From Rhodospirillaceae bacterium (GTDB lineage: Bacteria > Pseudomonadota > Alphaproteobacteria > Rhodospirillales > Magnetovibrionaceae), in assembly GCA_029881835.1 (NCBI GenBank), contig JAOULV010000069.1, positions 1 through 7,247 on the forward strand: a DNA stretch of 7,247 nt. The letters are read 5' to 3'. The notes beneath the pieces were generated by a model. It was not told the DNA's origin and searched no databases. It saw nothing but the letters and a program-made list of their open reading frames with translations. This document shows, piece by piece, positions 1-6,165 of the stretch (its first letter is position 1; the number at the start of each line of letters is the position of its first letter). The translations under genes were made by a program, and so were the position numbers.

Positions 1-429
1 GAATTAGAAAAACAAATAAGCAGGCTGGATTTAGACGGTGTCGTGCGGATAGTTGATAATTGTGATGATATGCCGGCGGCCTATATGTTGGCCGATGTGG
101 TAATTTCTGCATCCACCGACCCGGAAGCCTTTGGCCGTATCGTAACAGAGGCCCAAGCCCTAGGCCGCCCAATAATAGCGCCCGACCATGGCGGTGCGCG
201 CGAAACCATCATCGAAGGTGAAACCGGATGGCTGGTTGAACCGGGCAACGAAGAGCAATTGGCAAAGGCTATTGGTCACGCCCTTGATCTAGATAAAGAC
301 ATACGGCAAAAAATGGCAGACAACGCCATGAACAACGTGCGCAAAAATTTTTCCAAAGACCAAATGTGCGCCAAAACATTTGATGTCTACCTAGAAGTTT
401 TTGCCGAACGGGAAAAAGCCAGCGCCTAA
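1..429 (+). CDS. Glycosyltransferase family 4 (GT-B fold), C-terminal part only
   Basis: The reading frame is open from base 1 to the TAA at 427-429, so the gene starts upstream of the window and only its last 142 residues are visible. They match the nucleotide-sugar-binding C-terminal half of GT4 (RfaB/RfaG-like) glycosyltransferases. The diagnostic E-x7-E motif lies at fragment residues 42-50 (EAFGRIVTE), followed by AQALGRPIIA, a GGARE segment and GETGWLVEPG, which are the usual donor-binding elements. Family knowledge: such enzymes transfer a sugar from a nucleotide donor to a lipid or polysaccharide acceptor at the cytoplasmic face of the inner membrane. The next gene is another glycosyltransferase, which suggests LPS, capsule or other envelope glycan synthesis. 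The sugar and acceptor cannot be read from the sequence. The GTG at 43 is an internal valine codon, not the start. Family is confident, exact role unknown. Confidence 0.9.
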   Translation, partial: ELEKQISRLDLDGVVRIVDNCDDMPAAYMLADVVISASTDPEAFGRIVTEAQALGRPIIAPDHGGARETIIEGETGWLVEPGNEEQLAKAIGHALDLDKDIRQKMADNAMNNVRKNFSKDQMCAKTFDVYLEVFAEREKASA

Positions 430-483
430 GCGCATGGGTAGCTTTAATAACTTTAATATTAAGTGGTTCTAAAAAGGGGCAAG

Positions 484-1464
484 ATGGGGCCATCGGAAAA
501 TATTCTTGTAATAAAGTTGGGTGCCATGGGCGATTTTATCCAAGCCCTAGGCCCGATGGCGGCTATTGCCAAACACCATCCCGATGCAAACATAACGCTT
601 CTTACTACCGCACCGTATGTTGAGCTAGCCAAAGCAAGCGGGCTGTTTAATGATGTTTGGATTGACTCGCGGCCAAAACTTTTTGATATAAAAAAAATTC
701 TTCAATTTCGCGCCCGTATTTTGGAAAAAAATTTTCATAGAATATATGATTTGCAAACATCGGATCGTAGTGGGTTTTATTTTCGCTTACTCAGCCCGTG
801 GTTAAAACTTTTTCTAGGCCCATTTGCGGGAAAATGGCAAAGACCCGAATGGTCGGGCTCGGTTAGCGGTGCATCACACCCCCACACCGACCCGGCGCGC
901 GCATTGCTGCACACGGTTGAACGACAAAAAGAACAATTAGCCATAGCCGGAATAAACGATGTTCCCGCCTCAGATCTTTCGTGGGCGCTATCGGATGTTT
1001 CGGCCTTTGGAGTTGCCAAACCTTATGCGCTTTTGGTTCCCGGTGGTTCTGCTCACCGCCCGGATAAACGCTGGGCAATAGAAAATTACGCGGAAATAGC
1101 AAAAAGAATGATGCGCGTAGGCATCACCCCGGTGATAATCGGGTCCGAGGCCGAACGGGGAATTTGCACAGCTATTGAGCGCGACGTTCCGGGTTCAATG
1201 AGCCTTTGCGCAAAAACCAACCTTTTAGATATCGCCACCCTTGGCCGGGGGGCGGCATTGGCACTGGGAAACGATACCGGGCCGATGCATATAATTGCCA
1301 CCGCCGGCGCACCATCGGTGGTGGTGTTTTCATCGGCAAGCGACCCTAGGCTTTGCCAGCCCCGGGGCAAAAGGGTCAAGGTTTTAAGGCGTGATGGCTT
1401 GAATATGTTATCGGTAGGTGAGGTCTGGACCATACTAACGCTTATGCGCGAAACCCCTAGGTAG
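484..1464 (+). CDS. Glycosyltransferase family 9, LPS heptosyltransferase-like
   Basis: This encodes a 326-residue protein of the GT9 family (WaaC/WaaF/RfaF type), which transfers ADP-heptose to the LPS inner core at the cytoplasmic membrane face. Visible motifs are the N-terminal strand-loop ILVIKLGAMGDFIQ (residues 7-20), whose D17 aligns with the proposed catalytic Asp of WaaC; the VPGGSAHRPDKRW segment (185-197) opening the second Rossmann domain; and LGNDTGPMH (261-269), the family's donor-binding signature. Length is close to the usual 320-350. I chose ATG 484 because an A-rich/AAGGGG sequence lies just upstream (474-479). A GTG at 463 is in frame but has no ribosome-binding site and adds seven atypical residues. 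It lies 54 nt after the GT4 gene, with no terminator seen between, so the two are probably cotranscribed. The true substrate could be another sugar, since many GT9 proteins are not core heptosyltransferases. Confidence 0.9.
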   Translation: MGPSENILVIKLGAMGDFIQALGPMAAIAKHHPDANITLLTTAPYVELAKASGLFNDVWIDSRPKLFDIKKILQFRARILEKNFHRIYDLQTSDRSGFYFRLLSPWLKLFLGPFAGKWQRPEWSGSVSGASHPHTDPARALLHTVERQKEQLAIAGINDVPASDLSWALSDVSAFGVAKPYALLVPGGSAHRPDKRWAIENYAEIAKRMMRVGITPVIIGSEAERGICTAIERDVPGSMSLCAKTNLLDIATLGRGAALALGNDTGPMHIIATAGAPSVVVFSSASDPRLCQPRGKRVKVLRRDGLNMLSVGEVWTILTLMRETPR

Positions 1465-1474
1465 CGCCAAATAA

Positions 1475-1511
1475 CAAGGGGCAACAAAGGGGCAACAAGG
1501 GGCAAAATGGG
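1475..1511 (+). repeat. Tandem CAAGGGGCAA repeat forming a G-quadruplex-type motif
   Basis: Just after the GT9 stop, the unit CAAGGGGCAA occurs at 1475-1484 and 1496-1505, with a middle copy carrying one extra A (1485-1495). Together with a final GGG there are four G-runs: 1478-1481, 1489-1492, 1499-1502 and 1509-1511, separated by 7, 6 and 6 nt. This satisfies the usual G3+N1-7 rule for a putative intramolecular G-quadruplex on the + strand. It ends 9 nt before the -35 box of the proposed thrS promoter. Formation and function are inference; the match to the pattern is seen directly. Confidence 0.7.
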
Positions 1512-1520
1512 CGCATTTCC

Positions 1521-1548
1521 TTGACAGGGGGATAAATCCCTCTACATT
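1521..1548 (+). promoter_or_regulatory. Probable housekeeping-sigma promoter of thrS-infC
   Basis: A perfect TTGACA (1521-1526) is followed after 16 nt by TACATT (1543-1548), which keeps the important T, A and final T of the -10 consensus. Transcription would start near 1555 and give a leader of about 50 nt before the thrS ATG at 1604. The spacer contains a small inverted repeat, GGGAT (1529-1533) and ATCCC (1536-1540), separated by AA. It is the best promoter-like sequence between the GT9 gene and thrS. No expression data were available. Confidence 0.7.
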
Positions 1549-1603
1549 TCGGCTTTCTAAACCATCAGTTATGTTTATCAATTTCTTGAGGCTGCAAAAC
1601 CAT

Positions 1604-3517
1604 ATGATTTCTCTTACGCTTCCCGATGGCTCGAAGCGCACTTTTGAAGGCCCCGTCAGCGGGCTTGATGTTGCAACCGACATTGGACCGGGACTTGCCA
1701 AAGCAGCTTTGGCCGTGCGCGTTGACGGTGAAATGCGCGACCTTTCATTTTTAATCGAAAAAGACAGCGCCTTTTCCGTGGTCACAGCCAAAGACGAAGA
1801 TGCGCTTGAACTTATCCGCCACGATGCCGCCCATATTATGGCCGAAGCAGTAAAAGAGCTTTACCCCGACGTGCAGGTAACAATCGGCCCTGCCATCGAA
1901 AACGGTTTTTATTACGATTTTGCCAGGCCTGATCCTTTTACTCCGGATGATTTGGTTGTTATCGAAAAGCGCATGCACGAAATTGTAAAGCGCGATGAAA
2001 AAATTGTGCGCGAAGTTCGCCCGCGTGATGAAGCTATCGAATTTTTCAAAAACATGGGCGAACATTACAAAGCCCAATTAATCGAATCTATCCCCGCCGG
2101 AGAAGACGTAAGCCTTTATTCCCAAGGCGAATTCATCGATCTTTGTCGTGGGCCGCATTTGCCGTCAACCGGGCGTTTGGGCAAAGCGTTCAAACTTACC
2201 AAACTGGCCGGCGCTTATTGGCGTGGTGATTCAAAAAACGAAATGCTGCAACGTATTTACGGTACCGCTTGGGCCGACGAAAAGCAGCTTAAAGAATATC
2301 TTCACATGGTTGAAGAAGCAGAAAAACGTGACCATCGCCGACTGGGTCGGGAAATGGAACTGTTTCATCTGCAAGAAGAAGCCCAAGGTTCGGTATTTTG
2401 GCACCCCAAGGGTTGGACCATGTACCGTATTTTGCAAAACTATATTCGCACCAAGTTAGAAAATACCGGATACGTCGAAGTTAACACCCCGCAAATGGTT
2501 GACCGTTCGCTGTGGGAAGCGTCTGGGCACTGGGAAAAATTCCGCGATAATATGTTTATTTCCGAATCCGAAGATAAAGTTCTGGCAATCAAACCAATGA
2601 ACTGTCCATGTCACGTTCAGATTTTTCGCCAAGGAACAAAAAGCTATCGCGACCTACCAATACGCATGGCCGAATTCGGTTCGTGTCATCGCAACGAACC
2701 ATCGGGCGCGTTGCACGGCATAATGCGGGTGCGGGCCTTTACCCAAGATGACGCCCATATTTTTTGTACCGAAGATCAAATCACGGCCGAGACCAAAGCG
2801 TTTTGTGAATTGTTGTTAGAGGTTTATAAAGACCTAGGCTTTGCAGAGGTCGCGGTTAAATTTTCTGACCGCCCAGCGGTGCGTGCCGGCAATGACGAAA
2901 CTTGGGACAAAGCAGAAAACGCCTTAAAAGAAGCAACCGAAGCGGCTGGTCTTTCGTGGACGCTTAACCCCGGTGAAGGCGCATTTTACGGCCCTAAGCT
3001 GGAATTTGTTTTGCGCGATGCCATCGGCCGCGATTGGCAATGCGGCACCTTGCAGGTGGATTTTGTTTTGCCTGAACGTCTTGATGCAACCTATGTCGGC
3101 GTTGATGGTGAAAAACATCGCCCCGTGATGTTGCACCGCGCCATTTTGGGATCATTCGAACGCTTTGTCGGCATTTTGATAGAAAACTATGCCGGGCGCA
3201 TGCCCATGTGGCTGGCCCCGGTGCAGGCGGTGGTCACCACCATTACATCGGACGCCGATGAATACGCAAAGGAAGTAATGGGCGCGCTAACCAAGGCCGG
3301 ATTCCGCGCCGAGCTTGATATTGATAACGAAAAAATTAACTACAAAATACGCAAACACAGCCACGCCAAGGTTCCGGCCATATTGGTTGTCGGCAAGCGC
3401 GAGGCCGAGGAAGGAACCGTGGCCTTAAGACGCCTTGGCGGCAAGGATCAAGAAGTCCTTGCGATTAAGGATGCTATTGATATCCTAGCGGCTGAGGCCA
3501 AAGGCCCGCTTGGCTAA
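1604..3517 (+). CDS. thrS: Threonyl-tRNA synthetase
   Basis: Class II threonyl-tRNA synthetase of 637 residues (E. coli: 642). It charges tRNA-Thr with threonine in the cytoplasm. Domain order is complete: TGS domain (about 1-62), editing domain (about 63-225) with the metal-free deacylation residues H73, H77, C181 and H185, catalytic core (about 240-535), and C-terminal anticodon-binding domain. The zinc ligands fall at C334, H385 and H511, and motif-2 R363 and R375 are present, all at the same numbers as in E. coli. One oddity is MNCPCH in place of the usual MNCPGH, so C336 follows the zinc-binding C334. ATG 1604 is chosen because the protein then begins MISLTLPDG as in relatives. ATG 1571 is in frame but adds eleven atypical residues and lacks a ribosome-binding site. 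A GAGG at 1588-1591 is a weak, rather distant candidate site for 1604. infC follows after 43 nt with no terminator. Confidence 0.98.
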   Translation: MISLTLPDGSKRTFEGPVSGLDVATDIGPGLAKAALAVRVDGEMRDLSFLIEKDSAFSVVTAKDEDALELIRHDAAHIMAEAVKELYPDVQVTIGPAIENGFYYDFARPDPFTPDDLVVIEKRMHEIVKRDEKIVREVRPRDEAIEFFKNMGEHYKAQLIESIPAGEDVSLYSQGEFIDLCRGPHLPSTGRLGKAFKLTKLAGAYWRGDSKNEMLQRIYGTAWADEKQLKEYLHMVEEAEKRDHRRLGREMELFHLQEEAQGSVFWHPKGWTMYRILQNYIRTKLENTGYVEVNTPQMVDRSLWEASGHWEKFRDNMFISESEDKVLAIKPMNCPCHVQIFRQGTKSYRDLPIRMAEFGSCHRNEPSGALHGIMRVRAFTQDDAHIFCTEDQITAETKAFCELLLEVYKDLGFAEVAVKFSDRPAVRAGNDETWDKAENALKEATEAAGLSWTLNPGEGAFYGPKLEFVLRDAIGRDWQCGTLQVDFVLPERLDATYVGVDGEKHRPVMLHRAILGSFERFVGILIENYAGRMPMWLAPVQAVVTTITSDADEYAKEVMGALTKAGFRAELDIDNEKINYKIRKHSHAKVPAILVVGKREAEEGTVALRRLGGKDQEVLAIKDAIDILAAEAKGPLG

Positions 3518-3546
3518 AGCCCCCTATGAATTATTGTTGAAACTTT

Positions 3547-3563
3547 AAAGGAGAAAAACCATC
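3547..3563 (+). promoter_or_regulatory. infC ribosome-binding site and AUC start codon
   Basis: AAAGGAG (3547-3553) is a strong Shine-Dalgarno sequence, and 7 nt further lies ATC at 3561-3563, in frame with IF3. An in-frame TAA at 3546-3548 closes the frame just upstream. Between it and the ATG at 3663 there is no in-frame ATG, GTG, TTG or CTG. Starting at 3663 would delete the first 34 residues, including the conserved [19 protein letters not shown] region. The start is therefore almost certainly AUC, comparable to the AUU start of E. coli infC that IF3 itself discriminates against, giving autoregulation. Confidence 0.88.
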
Positions 3564-4103
3564 CCAAGACCGCCACAAAACCAGCCGCCGGCCCAAAAAG
3601 GTCCGCGCATTAACGAAGGCATTACGGTTGCAGAAGTACGCCTCGTTGGCCCCGAAGGAGAAATGATAGGTGTAAAGCCAATCGCCGAAGCCATTGAAAT
3701 GGCCGGCGAATACGGCCTAGATTTGGTTGAGGTTTCGCCTAACGCCGAACCTCCCGTCTGCAAAATCCTTGATTACGGCAAGTACAAGTACGAGGAGCAG
3801 AAAAAAAAGAACGAGGCCAAAAAGAAACAAAAAGTAGTATCGGTTAAAGAAATAAAACTGCGCCCCGGCATTGACGTGCATGATTACGAAGTAAAAATGC
3901 GTGCCGCGCGCAAGTTTCTTGACGGTGGCGACAAGGTAAAAGTCACCATTCGTTTTCGTGGGCGTGAAATGGCCCATCAGGAACTTGGCCTGCAGATGCT
4001 TATAAAAATGCGCGATGAATTGGAAAGCATGGCCAAGGTCGAGCAGATGCCCAAATCCGAAGGGCGGATGATGACCATGGTGTTGGGCCCCATAACCCAG
4101 TAA
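3561..4103 (+). CDS. infC: Translation initiation factor IF-3 (non-canonical AUC start)
   Basis: IF3 binds the 30S subunit, keeps it apart from 50S and proofreads the initiator tRNA and start codon. From the AUC start the protein has 180 residues, the same as E. coli IF3. It has a short Pro/Gln-rich head (about 1-15), RINEGITV at 16-23, the N-domain signature [17 protein letters not shown] from residue 52, DYGKYKY (71-77), a Lys-rich linker (about 78-91), and a C-domain including [23 protein letters not shown] and a final VLGPITQ. Automatic callers would start it at ATG 3663 and lose 34 residues, because the real start is neither ATG, GTG nor TTG. By analogy with E. coli, the rare start probably lets IF3 repress its own translation; this is inference. 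It follows thrS by 43 nt and is closed by a strong terminator 47 nt after its stop. Confidence 0.95.
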   Translation: MPRPPQNQPPAQKGPRINEGITVAEVRLVGPEGEMIGVKPIAEAIEMAGEYGLDLVEVSPNAEPPVCKILDYGKYKYEEQKKKNEAKKKQKVVSVKEIKLRPGIDVHDYEVKMRAARKFLDGGDKVKVTIRFRGREMAHQELGLQMLIKMRDELESMAKVEQMPKSEGRMMTMVLGPITQ

Positions 4104-4150
4104 AACCCCCAATAAAACCGTTTGTTTCGGCTGTTTTTACAGTTTATACC

Positions 4151-4182
4151 ACCCCCGGATCGCCATGGTCCGGGGGTTTTTT
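4151..4182 (+). terminator. Rho-independent terminator after infC
   Basis: A perfect 9-bp stem, ACCCCCGGA (4151-4159) with TCCGGGGGT (4169-4177), closes a 9-nt loop and runs straight into six T residues (4177-4182). This is a textbook intrinsic terminator and should end most thrS-infC transcripts before rpmI. Confidence 0.92.
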
Positions 4183-4225
4183 AATAAATACCGCCCAAAA
4201 CCCCCTTAAAAACGCTAAAGGGGCC

Positions 4226-4255
4226 TTGCAAAATTGGCCCGCCCTGCGTTATAAC
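4226..4255 (+). promoter_or_regulatory. Probable promoter of rpmI-rplT
   Basis: TTGCAA (4226-4231) is followed by TTATAA (4249-4254) after 17 nt, or by TATAAC (4250-4255) after 18 nt. The box lies downstream of the infC terminator, as expected for independent transcription of rpmI. The start would be near 4261, leaving a leader of about 130 nt. Like the thrS promoter, the -35 is preceded by CC. Prediction from sequence only. Confidence 0.62.
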
Positions 4256-4260
4256 CCCCC

Positions 4261-4391
4261 GTCCGCTGGCTTTAGGCCGGATGGATCGGGCGGCATGGCA
4301 GGGCATGCCTCGACCGCCCAGAAGCGAAGACCCGGGACTTGCGATCTCTTTGGCCGCAGTCCCTTTAATATTTAGAAAAAGGAAGAGCAAA
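4261..4391 (+). promoter_or_regulatory. Structured 5' leader of rpmI-rplT, candidate ribosomal-protein autoregulatory element
   Basis: The stretch between the proposed promoter and the rpmI ATG can form three consecutive hairpins. I: CTGGC/GCCGG (4266-4270/4276-4280, one G-U pair). II: GGCATG/CATGCC (4292-4297/4304-4309), extended below by GGGC/GCCC (4288-4291/4316-4319). III: GGGAC+TGCG (4334-4338, 4340-4343, one bulged T) pairing with CGCA+GTCCC (4355-4363). Hairpin III is followed by TTTAATATTT (4364-4373), resembling a weak terminator, and then the rpmI ribosome-binding site. In E. coli and Bacillus, L20 represses this operon through leader RNA structure, so an L20-responsive element is the natural guess. 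Pairings are seen directly; ligand and mechanism are inferred. Confidence 0.5.
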
Positions 4392-4589
4392 ATGCCCAAG
4401 CTAAAGACTAAGTCCAGCGCCAAAAAACGTTTCACCTTGACCGGTTCGGGCAAGGTGCGCGCCGCAGTGGCGTTCAAGCGGCATGGAATGCGCAAGCGTC
4501 CCCAGTCTATGAAGCGCAAAGCGCGCGGCACCATGATCTTGGTAGATCAGGATGCGCGCATTGTTAAATCATATATGCCTTACGCCTGA
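4392..4589 (+). CDS. rpmI: 50S ribosomal protein L35 (bL35)
   Basis: A small, highly basic protein of 65 residues, the same length as E. coli L35, and a component of the large ribosomal subunit. It begins [14 protein letters not shown] and ends in a YMPYA tail comparable to the CLPYA end of the E. coli protein; the centre is rich in Lys and Arg with [12 protein letters not shown] 4392 is preceded by an AGGAAGAG ribosome-binding site (about 4379-4386). The frame stays open further upstream to 4281, but those codons lie in the structured leader and do not resemble L35, so they are excluded. rplT follows after 26 nt with its own ribosome-binding site, as in most bacteria. Regulation is probably through the leader RNA just upstream. 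Confidence 0.97.
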   Translation: MPKLKTKSSAKKRFTLTGSGKVRAAVAFKRHGMRKRPQSMKRKARGTMILVDQDARIVKSYMPYA

Positions 4590-4615
4590 ACCCATAGCTT
4601 AAGCGGAGAAACAAA

Positions 4616-4975
4616 ATGGCAAGAGTATCACGCGGCGTAACAACACACGCCAGACACAAAAAAGTAATTAAAGCGGCCAAAGGCTATCGTGGCCGTAGCA
4701 GCACAAACTTCCGCGTTGCAATTCAAAGTGTGGAAAAAGGTCTGCAGTATGCATACCGCGACCGTCGCGCCAAAAAACGCGATTTCCGCAAACTGTGGAT
4801 TCAGCGCATCAACGCTGGCGCACGTTTGCACGGCATGACATATTCCCAGCTTATCAACGGCCTTAACGTTGCCGGTATTGAACTTGATCGTAAGGTTCTT
4901 TCCGACATCGCAATCCACGAGCCGGAATCGTTTAAAAGCTTGGTAGAACAGGCCCAGGCCGCTCTCGCCAAGTAA
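4616..4975 (+). CDS. rplT: 50S ribosomal protein L20 (bL20)
   Basis: The 119-residue L20 (E. coli: 118) is an early assembly protein of the 50S subunit that binds 23S rRNA. In several bacteria it also represses translation or transcription of its own operon by binding leader mRNA. The basic N-terminal extension ([16 protein letters not shown], then AKGYRGRSS) is followed by the conserved [20 protein letters not shown] and RINAGAR helix region and the C-terminal globular RNA-binding part ([18 protein letters not shown], then LSDIAI). ATG 4616 is preceded by GGAGAA (4605-4610). No truncation or missing element is visible. A hairpin-plus-T-tract about 30 nt downstream separates it from pheS. Confidence 0.98.
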   Translation: MARVSRGVTTHARHKKVIKAAKGYRGRSSTNFRVAIQSVEKGLQYAYRDRRAKKRDFRKLWIQRINAGARLHGMTYSQLINGLNVAGIELDRKVLSDIAIHEPESFKSLVEQAQAALAK

Positions 4976-5006
4976 GCACCGGGTTTTAAGCCCAGTCATT
5001 TATAAG

Positions 5007-5046
5007 AGAGAGGGGCCGGGCCTTAGCCTAGCCCCTTTCTTGTTTT
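5007..5046 (+). terminator. Terminator or attenuator between rplT and pheS
   Basis: AGAGAGGGGC (5007-5016) pairs with GCCCCTTTCT (5031-5040), including one G-U pair. An inner stem GGGC/GCCT (5018-5021/5026-5029, with a G-U pair) closes a CTTA loop after one mismatch. TGTTTT follows directly (5041-5046). The arms extend into the A- and T-rich flanks, as is common for intrinsic terminators. It either ends the rpmI-rplT transcript or attenuates transcription into pheST. No promoter I would call lies between it and pheS, so partial read-through is likely. Confidence 0.75.
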
Positions 5047-5088
5047 AAGGTTATTTTTCAAAGACGCGTCATTAAAGGGGAAACAGAC

Positions 5089-6165
5089 GTGGGCAGTAAC
5101 GACAATCTTAAATCAAGCCTTATGGCGATGGTCGAAAGCGCAACCACGCTAAGCGCCATCGAAGAAGTGCGGGTTCATGCCTTGGGTAAAAAAGGCGCGT
5201 TAACCGATGCGATGAAAGGTTTAAGTGCGCTATCGCCTGACGAACGTAAATCTGCCGGACAAGAATTAAATAAAATCAAAGATGCGCTCACAGCTGCGAT
5301 CGAAGCAAAAAAACAAACCCTTTCCATGGCCGAAATGAGCGCGCGCTTAATGGAAGAAAAAGTTGACGTAACATTACCCACCCGCCCCGAACAACAAGGG
5401 CGCATTCACCCCATCAGCCAAACCATTGACGAAGTAATAGCCATTTTCGGCGAAATGGGTTTTTCCGTTGCCGAAGGTCCGGAAATAGAAGACGACTGGT
5501 ATAACTTTACCGCGCTCAACATTCCCGAAGACCATCCCGCGCGCCAAGAACACGATACGTTTTATTTGCCCGGTGTCGGCGAAAAGGGGCGCAAGGTTTT
5601 GCGCACCCATACCTCAACCGTGCAGGTTCACACCATGCTCAATGAAAAGCCGCCTATCCGCATCATTGCGCCGGGGCGCACGTACAGATGTGATTATGAC
5701 GCAACCCACAGCCCGATGTTTCATCAGGTCGAAGGTTTGGTAATCGATAAAGCAGTCAACATGACCCATCTAAGGGGCGTGTTGACAGATTTCTGTCGTG
5801 CTTATTTCGGGGTTGATGATTTGCCGTTGCAGTTTCGCCCAAGCTATTTCCCCTTTACCGAACCCAGCGCCGAAGTTGATATCGGTTGCACGCGCGCGGG
5901 CGGCGAATTTAAAATCGGTCATGGTGATGATTGGCTGGAAATCCTCGGCTGCGGCATGGTCAATGAAAAAGTTTTGGAAAATTGCAATATTGACCCGAAC
6001 GAATACCAAGGCTTCGCTTTCGGTATTGGGATTGAACGCATTGCTATGTTAAAATATGGCATCCCCGATTTGCGCACGTTTTATGAATCAGACCTGCGCT
6101 GGTTGCGCCACTATGGTTTTTCCGCCCTTGACGTTCCATCCATGACCGGGGGCTTAAGCCGATGA
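5089..6165 (+). CDS. pheS: Phenylalanyl-tRNA synthetase alpha subunit
   Basis: This is the catalytic alpha subunit of the alpha2-beta2 phenylalanyl-tRNA synthetase, which charges tRNA-Phe in the cytoplasm. It has 358 residues, longer than E. coli PheS (327). The N-terminal helical coiled-coil region (about 1-95) is thought to contact tRNA. The class II core includes [11 protein letters not shown], motif 2 with PGRTYR at 195-200 and [10 protein letters not shown] at 207-216, [17 protein letters not shown], and motif 3 with [10 protein letters not shown] at 308-317. A310 corresponds to the Ala (A294 in E. coli) that sizes the phenylalanine pocket, so normal specificity is expected. The start is GTG at 5089, supported by AAAGGGGA (about 5074-5081) at good distance and by the absence of a better upstream codon. 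Its TGA overlaps the pheT ATG in an ATGA arrangement, implying coupled translation of the two subunits. Confidence 0.98.
   Translation: MGSNDNLKSSLMAMVESATTLSAIEEVRVHALGKKGALTDAMKGLSALSPDERKSAGQELNKIKDALTAAIEAKKQTLSMAEMSARLMEEKVDVTLPTRPEQQGRIHPISQTIDEVIAIFGEMGFSVAEGPEIEDDWYNFTALNIPEDHPARQEHDTFYLPGVGEKGRKVLRTHTSTVQVHTMLNEKPPIRIIAPGRTYRCDYDATHSPMFHQVEGLVIDKAVNMTHLRGVLTDFCRAYFGVDDLPLQFRPSYFPFTEPSAEVDIGCTRAGGEFKIGHGDDWLEILGCGMVNEKVLENCNIDPNEYQGFAFGIGIERIAMLKYGIPDLRTFYESDLRWLRHYGFSALDVPSMTGGLSR

Noticed and set aside
442..458. Direct repeat CTTTAATA (442-449 and 451-458) before the GT9 gene
   Set aside because: Too short and AT-rich to separate from chance; no -35 element was found that would make TAATAT a convincing promoter.
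1086..1505. Minus-strand open frame opposite the GT9 gene
   Set aside because: Shadow of a well-supported + strand gene with no recognisable motif.
1571..1603. Earlier in-frame ATG for thrS adding eleven residues
   Set aside because: No ribosome-binding site precedes it and the extra residues are not typical of Thr[11 protein letters not shown] at 1604 matches the family start. It remains possible, because the site for 1604 is also weak.
4202..4223. CCCCTT/AAGGGG hairpin between the infC terminator and the rpmI promoter
   Set aside because: Only six base pairs with a ten-nucleotide loop and no T-tract on the + strand; the strong terminator just upstream already explains termination.
4281..4391. 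In-frame upstream extension of rpmI by 37 codons
   Set aside because: The residues do not resemble L35, the stretch overlaps the leader hairpins, and the normal L35 start at 4392 has its own ribosome-binding site and gives the standard 65 residues.
5000..5006. TTATAAG as a -10 box for pheS
   Set aside because: No acceptable -35 sequence lies 16-18 nt upstream, and any transcript from it would start within or just before the terminator hairpin.
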